Below are positions 1-7,042 of a stretch of 64,000 nt of DNA, piece by piece. Within the stretch, counting starts at the first letter, position 1. The number at the start of each line of letters is the position of its first letter. The stretch lies in NCBI GenBank assembly GCA_016342325.1, contig JAEINR010000001.1, positions 124,001-188,000 on the forward strand, read 5' to 3'. A model generated the notes under the pieces. That model worked only from the letters and a program-made list of their open reading frames with translations. It was not told where the DNA came from and ran no database searches. This DNA comes from Desulfobacterium sp. (GTDB lineage: Bacteria > Desulfobacterota > Desulfobacteria > Desulfobacterales > Desulfobacteraceae). The position numbers were made by a program, and so were the translations under genes.

Positions 1-195
1 TGTTCCCAGCAAATGTGGGCGGATGCCATGTTCGTAAAAAAGATACACAAATTAAAAGACCTTACTTCAGAAAAATTATTAAAGCTGGGGATTCTATCCT
101 ATCTTTATAACAGTCCAGATCTTGCCCATTTCTGTTTTAAACTCCATGATGACAAAAATGGAACAAATCTATCCCCCAAAGCACTGAATCAATAA
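1..195 (+). CDS. 3' end of an unrecognised protein (truncated by window start)
   Basis: The frame is open from base 1 and ends at the TAA at 193-195, so this is probably the C-terminal 64 residues of a longer gene that begins outside the window. An internal ATG at 13 could instead start a 60-residue protein, but no Shine-Dalgarno sequence can be seen for it here. The residues are a mix of charged and hydrophobic positions with aromatic content typical of a folded protein. I do not recognise a family. It lies upstream of flagellin, where glycosylation or flagellin-modification genes are often found, but nothing in the sequence proves that role. Confidence 0.4.
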   Translation, partial: CSQQMWADAMFVKKIHKLKDLTSEKLLKLGILSYLYNSPDLAHFCFKLHDDKNGTNLSPKALNQ

Positions 196-224
196 CCGCA
201 AACTAAAAACCATTCATAATTTTC

Positions 225-251
225 TAAAGTTTAATTCTACCGTGACGATAG
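225..251 (+). promoter_or_regulatory. Sigma-28 (FliA) promoter of fliC
   Basis: TAAAGTTT at 225-232, an 11-base spacer, and GACGATAG at 244-251 match the FliA consensus TAAAGTTT-N11-GCCGATAA with two mismatches, both in the -10 box. Transcription would start near 258-260, leaving a leader of about 160 bases before fliC. The FliA sigma factor itself is encoded at 23533-24312. Confidence 0.88.
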
Positions 252-277
252 CTATCTGTGAATCTAACAAAAAGACC

Positions 278-410
278 AAGGAGGTGAAGCCGAAAAGAAG
301 TAAGAATCAAATAGAGCACATCGTATAAAAGTTTAAAATAGACTTAAGTAAATCATAACACAATTGAACTTTGTTGGGCAATGAGGCCCGCATAAACAAT
401 TCATGGAGGA
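278..410 (+). promoter_or_regulatory. fliC leader with two candidate CsrA sites
   Basis: The leader holds AAGGAGG at 278-284 and ATGGAGGA at 403-410; the second overlaps the Shine-Dalgarno GGAGG (405-409) ten bases before the fliC ATG. Between them, GGGC (376-379) can pair with GCCC (386-389), and flanking TTGTT/AACAA can extend the stem. CsrA binds ANGGA motifs, and two sites with one on the ribosome-binding site is the arrangement known for Bacillus hag, where FliW titrates CsrA. The control mechanism here is inferred from that parallel and from csrA-fliW at 6366-7032. Confidence 0.55.
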
Positions 411-419
411 TAATTCACA

Positions 420-2792
420 ATGGCACTTAGAATTAACACAAACGTTGCAGCACTCTCGGCCCACTTGAGCATGAAAAAAACTGACAGCGCAATGAGCCAG
501 TCCCTGGGACGACTCTCAACTGGTCTCAGGATCAATAAGGCTGCAGATGATGCTTCAGGCATGGCAATTGCCGACTCCTTACGGTCCCAGGCAAACGGTC
601 TTGGCCAGGCCGTAAAAAATGCCAACGACGGTATATCCATCGTCCAGACAGCAGACGGCGCCCTTGAAGAAGCAACAAACATAGTCAACACCATCAAGAC
701 CAAGGCCATCCAGGCAGCCCAGGACGGCCAGACATTTGCATCCAGAAAAATCATCCAGAAGGATATTTCCAAACTGCTGGAAGAGGTTGACCTTCTTGCA
801 TCTACCACATCCTTCAATGGTAAAAAGCTCCTTTCCGGCGAATTTACAAACAAGAGTTTCCAGGTGGGCTCATCCTCCCGTGAAACTGTTGGTATCAACA
901 TCAAGTCCGCTGAGACCTCAAAAATCGGGCATGTAACAACTGCAGATTTGAAAGTTACCGATACCGGTGACCTTTCCCTCCTGATTCACAGCAACGAACA
1001 GGATAAGGATTTTACACTTGAAACAATAAACATGCAGTATAACAACGAAGCGGCAAACGGCATCGGAGCCCTTGCCAATGCTGTAAACAGGTCATCGGAT
1101 AAGACAGGCATAAGCGCCCAGGCCATTGTTCAATCAAGTTCCAACGGAACGATTAAAGCCGGAACAATCTCAGAGGGAGACGGCTTCTCCATCAACGGAA
1201 TTGCCATGGGTGCCATTGATGTCGAGGCAAATGACAATAGCGGCACGCTTGTGGCAGCAATCAACCAAAAATCCGACCAGACTGGCGTTTCTGCCGCCAT
1301 AAACGATGGCGTACTTACCCTGACTTCAGCTGACAACAGGGCCATCAAAGTTGACGGTAAGTTGGGTGCCGTCATGGGTAAAGATTCATCAGCCATGTCA
1401 ACCTTTGGTGAACTGAAGATCACACAGACAGGTTCAAATACCCTGGCAATAAAAGATGCTGCCAGCGGAACATTGACAGAAACACAACTCGTAACCACTT
1501 CAACCCTTAATACTACCTCTGATATGGTTATGGCAAAAGACTCCCTGTTGGATGCAGCCGCAAGTACACTTGCCAAGGGAACCAAGTTGGGATTTAACCT
1601 CGCGACCACGGCCGCTACGAAAACAACGGTCGACTCCACCATTACAGCGGGTTCAATCTTGGCTACGACCGCAACCATTGATGAAGGCACCACCCTTGGA
1701 GGAAATTTCTCAGCGCTCGCTTTTACCACAACCGACACAGCCGTCCTAGGAAAAGGCACGGTCATAGCGAATCTTTCAACCCTTGGTAAAGGAACCGTAC
1801 TCTCAACCGACATTACAACAGCGGCCGGTGTGATCTCAGCAGGTTCCACCCTCACCGCAGACACGGCCCTTACAGCGGCGGTTACCCTCCAGGGTGAGAT
1901 GACGGTACAGAAAGATACGGACTTTGCCGCCAGTACGGTTTTTGCTGCCGGCTCCACAATAAACGACGATTTTATAACCAACGCCGTTGTAACAGTAACC
2001 CAGGATATGACCCTTGATGCAGATTCAACCATTAATACGGCATCGACATTGGCGGCCGGGTCGACCCTGGGTGCAAACTTTGTCACTGGTGCTGCTGCAA
2101 CCATGAGCCAGGATATGGAATTGGCGGCCGGTTCGACCCTGGCCACGGCCCAGACCCTTGCCATCGGATCAACCATTGGCGGTGATTTCACAGCAGCTGC
2201 GGTAACGTTGTCGGCCGATACAACCATGGCCGCAGGCTCAACGATTGCGACTGCCTCAACGATTGCCAAGGGAACCTTCCTGACCAATGATATCGTGACT
2301 ACGATTGGAACCGTGAAAGCAGGTAGCACCCTTGAGCAGAATGTCGAGACACTCGGTGTAAACACCCTGACCAATGAAATGACCCTTGCCAAGGATACTC
2401 AGCTTGCAGCTGGCGCCAGTTTTGCCTCTGCCGGAGGTGGATTAGTGTCCGCCGTTTCCATTGAGAACTCGGAGGTAACAAGGCTCCAGGACATTGATGT
2501 CACGTCACAGGAAGGGGCGCAGATCGCCATTGCGGTGGCAGATTCGGCACTGGCGGGATACAACGACATCCGGTCGGATCTGGGTTCCACCCAGAACCAG
2601 CTGACATCCACCATCGCCAACCTGAATGTTACACAGATCAACGTAAAAGCGTCCGAGTCCGCCATCCGGGACGTTGATTTTGCCGAAGAGTCCGGTAACT
2701 TCTCAAAACTGCAGATCCTGGCCCAGTCCGGCTCCTATGCCATGAGCCAGGCAAACTCATCATCCCAGACGGTCATGAGCTTGCTCCAGTAA
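420..2792 (+). CDS. fliC: Flagellin, unusually large (790 aa)
   Basis: This is the filament subunit, exported by the flagellar type III system and polymerised outside the cell. Residues 1-165 form the conserved N-terminal D0/D1 helices, opening with MALRINTNVAAL and containing the RLSTGLRIN and DDASGMAIA signatures. Residues 690-790 are the C-terminal D1/D0 part, ending in MSLLQ. In between lie two flagellin IN-type motifs (about 190-245 and 253-312) and a repetitive Thr/Ala/Gly-rich stretch (365-675) not found in standard flagellins. Most flagellins are 270-500 residues, so the surface domain is greatly expanded. The start has GGAGG ten bases upstream. The gene has its own sigma-28 promoter and a terminator, so it is monocistronic. 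Confidence 0.96.
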   Translation: MALRINTNVAALSAHLSMKKTDSAMSQSLGRLSTGLRINKAADDASGMAIADSLRSQANGLGQAVKNANDGISIVQTADGALEEATNIVNTIKTKAIQAAQDGQTFASRKIIQKDISKLLEEVDLLASTTSFNGKKLLSGEFTNKSFQVGSSSRETVGINIKSAETSKIGHVTTADLKVTDTGDLSLLIHSNEQDKDFTLETINMQYNNEAANGIGALANAVNRSSDKTGISAQAIVQSSSNGTIKAGTISEGDGFSINGIAMGAIDVEANDNSGTLVAAINQKSDQTGVSAAINDGVLTLTSADNRAIKVDGKLGAVMGKDSSAMSTFGELKITQTGSNTLAIKDAASGTLTETQLVTTSTLNTTSDMVMAKDSLLDAAASTLAKGTKLGFNLATTAATKTTVDSTITAGSILATTATIDEGTTLGGNFSALAFTTTDTAVLGKGTVIANLSTLGKGTVLSTDITTAAGVISAGSTLTADTALTAAVTLQGEMTVQKDTDFAASTVFAAGSTINDDFITNAVVTVTQDMTLDADSTINTASTLAAGSTLGANFVTGAAATMSQDMELAAGSTLATAQTLAIGSTIGGDFTAAAVTLSADTTMAAGSTIATASTIAKGTFLTNDIVTTIGTVKAGSTLEQNVETLGVNTLTNEMTLAKDTQLAAGASFASAGGGLVSAVSIENSEVTRLQDIDVTSQEGAQIAIAVADSALAGYNDIRSDLGSTQNQLTSTIANLNVTQINVKASESAIRDVDFAEESGNFSKLQILAQSGSYAMSQANSSSQTVMSLLQ
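1512..2444 (+). repeat. Degenerate ~35-residue repeats in the flagellin surface domain
   Basis: Residues 365-675 of FliC carry repeated short strands of the type AAGSTLGG, TIATASTLA and DMTLAAGST. The clearest copies recur about every 35 residues between 528 and 610. The alternation of small and beta-branched residues suggests stacked beta strands, but the fold is an inference. Confidence 0.6.
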
Positions 2793-2839
2793 GCAGACCA
2801 TTCAGCATGATTTAAGCTGAAGCACCACAGCAACACCTG

Positions 2840-2873
2840 AACGCCCTGGAGATTTTTTTCCAGGGCGTTTTTT
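2840..2873 (+). terminator. Rho-independent terminator of fliC
   Basis: AACGCCCTGGA (2840-2850) pairs perfectly with TCCAGGGCGTT (2859-2869) around an 8-base loop. A T run extends from the end of the stem to 2873. It lies about 50 bases after the fliC stop and just before the fliD promoter. Confidence 0.92.
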
Positions 2874-2876
2874 GGT

Positions 2877-2904
2877 TCAAGTTTGACAGGTTCAATGACG
2901 ATAG
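2877..2904 (+). promoter_or_regulatory. Sigma-28 (FliA) promoter of the fliD operon
   Basis: TCAAGTTT at 2877-2884, a 12-base spacer, and GACGATAG at 2897-2904 follow the terminator directly. The -10 box is identical to that of the fliC promoter and the -35 box differs by one base, so the two support each other. Confidence 0.82.
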
Positions 2905-2950
2905 GTATAGGTATCTTTACTTTAGACAATATTTTTTAGGAGGATTGAGG

Positions 2951-5056
2951 ATGGGTTCAGGCAGCGTATCAACACTTGGCGTGGGTTCAGGTCTTGACCT
3001 CCAGGGCATTCTTGAAAAGCTCAGGGCAGTGGATCAGAAAGCCATCACCAACCAGGAGACAAAGAAAACAGAACTTGAGGAGAAAATCCAGGAGTATAAC
3101 AAGATTAATGCGAATCTCCTCTCCATGAAATCAACGGCCCTCAATCTTTCCCTGGGATCAGGTTTCCTGAACAGAAAGATCAGCGCCTCCGGAAGTTCCA
3201 TAACCGCCACCGCCGTAGCCGGATCCGGTGCAAAGGTGATGTCCCACCAAATGGAGGTGACGGCCCTTGCCGCCCACAGTTCATGGAATTCCGAAGGAAT
3301 TGCCGCAAAAACGGACTCCGTGGCAACCACAGCCGGTACTTTCTCTTTTAAGCTAGGAGAAACTGGCTCACCCCTCTCCATTGACGTGCCGGCAGGGACA
3401 ACCCTCCAGGACTTTGCAAACCTCATCAACGAGAACGATTCCAATCCAGGCGTCACAGCAACCATTGCAGACACGGGTTTTGGAGATAAACCCTACAGAC
3501 TGGTTCTTACCAGCAACGAAACAGGTGAGGATAACAGAATTTTCCTTGAAAGCCAGCTTTCGGGAGTTGGGCTGACCGAATCCGAAGGGGCCTCCCATAC
3601 ACCTCCCACAAGCGACAACGCGACCGCATACTCGACAACCATCACAAGCGACAATGCGGTTGCAGACCCCATCGCCATCGCGGCGGGCACAAACGATGAA
3701 ATCGTGTTCAGGGAGACACTTGCCGACGGCACCCTGGGCCCGGCACTCACGGCCACCATACCAGCCCTTGCGGCCTACACCCCCGAAGCACTTGCCACGG
3801 CCATGGAAACAGCCATGGAAGCGGCATCCCTGACAGGCGGAAACGAAATAGACTACACGGTTTCCTACGAAAGCGTAACGGGTAAATTCTCCATCCAGGA
3901 GAACGGTTCCGACCTCCAGAACCTAACCATGGAGTGGGCAAGCAGCTCAGCAGCAGCCGACCTTGGGTTTGATGCAACCACAGACACCTTCGATACCATC
4001 GGCATCGCTACGGGCACCAACGACGAAATCGTATTCCGGGAGAGACTTGCCGACGGCTCTCTGGGCGGTGAACTCACAGCAACCATACCGCCCCTTACAG
4101 ACTATACTCCCTACTCTCTTGCAGATGCCATGGAAACAGCCATGGAAGCCGCTTCCTTGGCAGGCGGAAATGAGATTGACTACACGGTCACCTTTGACGC
4201 CGAAAGCAAAAAATACTCCATCGTGGAAAACGGATCCGACCTCTACGAACTGAGCATGGAATGGGGAAAGAGCTCGGCTGCAGCAACCCTTGGATTTAAC
4301 AATGAGACAGACTCCTACAAGCCCTATGACTCAAACCTGAACGCTCGGTTCACGGTCGATTCGATCTCCTATCAGCGGCAATCCAACACCGAGATAAATG
4401 ATGTGATCATGGGTGTCAACCTTGACATGACCGCCACCGGAACCACCTCAATCAACGTCGCAAATGACCTGAGCGAGACAAAAACAAACTTACAAAAACT
4501 TGTGGAAACCCTGAACAGCCTGAAAACCGAAATTGATTCCAAAAACACCTATGATATCGCCAAGCAGACAAAAGGGTTACTATTTGGTGAAAACTCAATA
4601 ACCAGAATCACGGATGATCTTTCTGAGTTCATGGGCCGATCCATCATAACAAACAGCTCTGTAAAGAACCTGTTTGATCTTGGATTTGAAATAAACAGGG
4701 ACGGCTCCTTTGCCCTTAACGAAACAGTGCTGGACAGCATCCTTGCATCAAATCCTGAAGGCGTTCAAGAGTTTTTTATCGGGGACCTTGACGGCGAAAA
4801 CAAAGGATTTGGAGACCTTTTAAATGAGAAGCTGCGGGACTATACAGGGTCTGACGGCCTTATTACAACCTCAAAGGATGAATCCCAGAAGCGTATTGAC
4901 CGACTCGCAATCGATATAGTGGACGATACCAAAAGGCTTGACAAACGGTACGAGATTATGGCCAAGCAGTTCGTTGAGCTTGATATTTACATGAGAGAAA
5001 TGACAGCTCAGTCTGATTTCCTTAAACAGATGTTTGAACCTGTAACAAAAAAATAA
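2951..5056 (+). CDS. fliD: Flagellar filament cap protein FliD (hook-associated protein 2)
   Basis: FliD caps the growing filament and guides flagellin folding. The N-terminal region has the family signature VGSGLDLQGILEKL, followed by a coiled coil; the C-terminal third contains the D1/D0 part with coiled-coil helices near the end. At 701 residues it is longer than most FliD proteins because residues 240-457 are two tandem copies of a ~109-residue module also seen in FlgL. I chose the ATG at 2951 because AGGAGG ends seven bases before it; a TTG at 2945 is in frame but too close. The gene has a sigma-28 promoter and leads fliS, a fliT-like gene and flaG. Confidence 0.94.
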   Translation: MGSGSVSTLGVGSGLDLQGILEKLRAVDQKAITNQETKKTELEEKIQEYNKINANLLSMKSTALNLSLGSGFLNRKISASGSSITATAVAGSGAKVMSHQMEVTALAAHSSWNSEGIAAKTDSVATTAGTFSFKLGETGSPLSIDVPAGTTLQDFANLINENDSNPGVTATIADTGFGDKPYRLVLTSNETGEDNRIFLESQLSGVGLTESEGASHTPPTSDNATAYSTTITSDNAVADPIAIAAGTNDEIVFRETLADGTLGPALTATIPALAAYTPEALATAMETAMEAASLTGGNEIDYTVSYESVTGKFSIQENGSDLQNLTMEWASSSAAADLGFDATTDTFDTIGIATGTNDEIVFRERLADGSLGGELTATIPPLTDYTPYSLADAMETAMEAASLAGGNEIDYTVTFDAESKKYSIVENGSDLYELSMEWGKSSAAATLGFNNETDSYKPYDSNLNARFTVDSISYQRQSNTEINDVIMGVNLDMTATGTTSINVANDLSETKTNLQKLVETLNSLKTEIDSKNTYDIAKQTKGLLFGENSITRITDDLSEFMGRSIITNSSVKNLFDLGFEINRDGSFALNETVLDSILASNPEGVQEFFIGDLDGENKGFGDLLNEKLRDYTGSDGLITTSKDESQKRIDRLAIDIVDDTKRLDKRYEIMAKQFVELDIYMREMTAQSDFLKQMFEPVTKK
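3668..4321 (+). repeat. Tandem duplication of a 109-residue module in fliD
   Basis: Two 327-bp units (3668-3994 and 3995-4321) encode near-identical landmarks: GTNDEIVFRE, LTATIP, METAMEAASL, GGNEIDYTV, a KFSI/KYSI strand, SSAAA and LGF. Related modules occur three times in FlgL. Confidence 0.88.
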
Positions 5057-5071
5057 CTTCGGAGGTTTTTT

Positions 5072-5500
5072 GTGAATCCAAGTATGGCATATCAAGTGTA
5101 CAACAAATCCCAGGCCCATGAATGCATGGAACCCCAACAGCTAACCCTGCTTCTTTATAAGGAAGCGATCAGGCGGCTCAATCTGACAAAGAGTGCACTC
5201 CTGGAAAACAACATACCCAAAAGGGGAGAAAATCTTGGCCGGGCAATTGCGATCATCTCAGAACTCAATTCCTGCCTGGTACAGGCAGATAATGAAACCG
5301 AGGAGATCCTTTTTTTAAGGGGCCTCTACACATCCATTCTTACCGAACTTCCCAAGGTCAATGTAACAAAGAGCGTTGACACGTTGGATACGGTATTGAG
5401 ATACATGCAGAAACTCAAGGATATCTGGGAAAATGATGTCATGGGAAAAAAAAAGCCTGAAACCAAGTCAGCTTCTGCTAAAACGTTTGAGTATGCCTAA
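5072..5500 (+). CDS. fliS: Flagellin export chaperone FliS
   Basis: FliS binds the C-terminal end of flagellin in the cytoplasm, prevents early polymerisation and delivers it to FlhA. The 142-residue length, the N-terminal MAYQVYNKSQ segment and the LLYKEAIRRL helix match the four-helix FliS family. The start codon is GTG with GGAGG six bases upstream (5061-5065). It follows fliD by 15 bases in the same operon. The last 15 or so residues are polar and lysine-rich and may be disordered. Confidence 0.92.
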   Translation: MNPSMAYQVYNKSQAHECMEPQQLTLLLYKEAIRRLNLTKSALLENNIPKRGENLGRAIAIISELNSCLVQADNETEEILFLRGLYTSILTELPKVNVTKSVDTLDTVLRYMQKLKDIWENDVMGKKKPETKSASAKTFEYA

Positions 5501-5518
5501 CAGGCAAAAGGCTTAGAG

Positions 5519-5878
5519 ATGGACACCCTTGAAAAGATAGAAACAGTATTCGACAGATACAAAACGCTTCAAGAGAAACACATCCAAGCCCTTGGAGAGG
5601 ATCAGACAGATACAGCGAGACTGCTCTTTGAAAGGAACCGAGCGTTTGAGGATCTCAAAAATTGTTTATCAGCAATCCCCGGAGTATCCATGTCAGATGC
5701 ATGCAAACGCCGGATGTCTGAGATTCTGGAAAAGGATAAAATTCTGGCGGATACAATAAAAATGCGTCAACATGAGCTTTCAAGGGTAATAACCAATAGT
5801 CAAAAAGGTAAAAAAGCGTTAAAAGGATACCAGGGTTTGCCAAACAGGAATCCACGTTTCATGAGAACAACCGGATAG
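5519..5878 (+). CDS. Small helical protein in the fliT position (FliT-like)
   Basis: This 119-residue, mostly helical and highly charged protein follows fliS by 18 bases. In many flagellar operons this place is taken by FliT, the FliD export chaperone, and the length fits. Sequence conservation of FliT is low and I see no diagnostic motif, so the assignment rests mainly on position, size and helical pattern. The C-terminal 20 residues are basic. A general flagellar chaperone role is the best guess. Confidence 0.55.
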   Translation: MDTLEKIETVFDRYKTLQEKHIQALGEDQTDTARLLFERNRAFEDLKNCLSAIPGVSMSDACKRRMSEILEKDKILADTIKMRQHELSRVITNSQKGKKALKGYQGLPNRNPRFMRTTG

Positions 5879-5935
5879 ATCACAGCCATCCCCTGGCAGG
5901 GTTATTAAATAAGGAATAAAAAGGAAATAAAAGAG

Positions 5936-6343
5936 ATGAATACAAACGGCACAGCCACAAAAGAGCATATCAGTTCTCTCTCTCCGCCATCTTCCCTCTA
6001 TCTCAACGGCTCCGAACAAGTCAACGTATCTGAAAGAGTTAACGACTCCGAAAAAGTCACCGCTTCAGAAAAAACCGCAGAAATAAAAAAGTCACAGCAG
6101 ACCGGCAACAAGATTGTATCCAAGGAAGAGGCGGATGAGATTGTCGAGACCCTTTATGAGCTTACCGAAATGCTCCAGACATCCATTACGTTTCAAGTAG
6201 ACAAAGGGACAGATTCGGTGGTTATAAAGGTCATCGACAAAAAAACCGATGAGTTAATACGTCAGATTCCCAATAAAGAGATCCTGAAACTCCGGGAAAA
6301 AATGAAGGAAATGACCGGGCTTCTCTTGAGTGAAAGTGTTTAG
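5936..6343 (+). CDS. flaG: FlaG family protein
   Basis: The C-terminal half (about residues 65-135) has the FlaG pattern: a helix, a strand with ITFQVDKGTDSVVIKVID, then the conserved IRQIPNKEILKLREKM segment. The first 60 residues are polar, low in complexity and probably disordered. FlaG proteins influence filament length or assembly in several bacteria, but the mechanism is unclear. It is the last gene of the fliD operon and ends 22 bases from the convergent fliW gene; I see no convincing terminator between them. Confidence 0.85.
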   Translation: MNTNGTATKEHISSLSPPSSLYLNGSEQVNVSERVNDSEKVTASEKTAEIKKSQQTGNKIVSKEEADEIVETLYELTEMLQTSITFQVDKGTDSVVIKVIDKKTDELIRQIPNKEILKLREKMKEMTGLLLSESV

Positions 6344-6365
6344 TCAGGGGGAAGGCTGTTTTTCC

Positions 6366-6788
6366 TTATAAGAGGGGATGTTTGTATGGATAGCCACTGT
6401 TTTCGAGTATCAGCTGGTAGCTTTCACTTGATGTATTGTTGATGGCAAGGGGCCCCATGAGATTGACTGTCATCTTCTCGGGTCGATGTTCCGGAATAGT
6501 GACCACGGCCAGATAGGAGATCTCATCGTCCTTATGCCATGCAGCCGCTTTTATCACCTTTGGCTGGTCAATGAGATAATCCTTTAACACAACAAAAGGA
6601 TCAATCACAAAAAAAGCCAGATCGGGATTATCCACGGATTGGTACAGCATGAACGGATCCAAGCTCTTATCCTGAATCAACACATACCGCTTCACTTTTT
6701 CAAATCCCAGCATCCCGTCCGGCATTGTCAGGATCTTCTCTTCATCAATCGCTATCCTACCGAACTTTTTTGTATCAATCTCCAACAT
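6366..6788 (-). CDS. fliW: Flagellar assembly factor FliW (CsrA antagonist)
   Basis: FliW binds both flagellin and CsrA, so that free flagellin releases CsrA and stops further flagellin translation. The 140-residue protein shows the family pattern with FGRIAIDEEKIL, MLGFEKVKRY and LMGPLAINN. Its start lies 14 bases inside the end of csrA, implying translational coupling. It is the last gene of the flgN-flgK-flgL-csrA-fliW unit, and it converges on flaG. Confidence 0.94.
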   Translation of the reverse strand: MLEIDTKKFGRIAIDEEKILTMPDGMLGFEKVKRYVLIQDKSLDPFMLYQSVDNPDLAFFVIDPFVVLKDYLIDQPKVIKAAAWHKDDEISYLAVVTIPEHRPEKMTVNLMGPLAINNTSSESYQLILENSGYPYKHPLL

Positions 6789-7032
6789 CCTGATCCTTTA
6801 CACTCCTGTTTGCCCAAAGACCTACAGCCTTTGCCAGATCTGAAACACTTCCCCTTGAAGAGAGGACATTCTCCTGCTGAATCTGTTCGTAAACCTCGTT
6901 CCTTAACACGGAAACATCCGGAGGCGCATCAATGCCGACTCGGATCCTGTTTTTACCGATCTCTATGATTTTGACAATAATATCATCTGCGATCCGGATA
7001 CTCTCTCCGGGCTTCCGTGTTAGAACAAGCAT
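6775..7032 (-). CDS. csrA: Translational regulator CsrA
   Basis: CsrA is a dimeric RNA-binding protein that represses translation by binding GGA motifs near ribosome-binding sites. The N-terminal MLVLTRKPGESI, the I.V.I strands and the VGIDAP segment are canonical. At 85 residues it is longer than the 61-residue enterobacterial form; residues after about 60 are an extra tail, as seen in other FliW-dependent CsrA proteins. It overlaps fliW by 14 bases and starts 10 bases after flgL. The fliC leader with its GGA sites is the most obvious target in this window. Confidence 0.95.
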   Translation of the reverse strand: MLVLTRKPGESIRIADDIIVKIIEIGKNRIRVGIDAPPDVSVLRNEVYEQIQQENVLSSRGSVSDLAKAVGLWANRSVKDQDVGD

Positions 7033-7042
7033 AAACTCTCCA

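Noticed and set aside
6344-6365. Bidirectional terminator between flaG and fliW
   Set aside because: Only a 4-bp stem can form (AAGG/CCTT), which is not enough.
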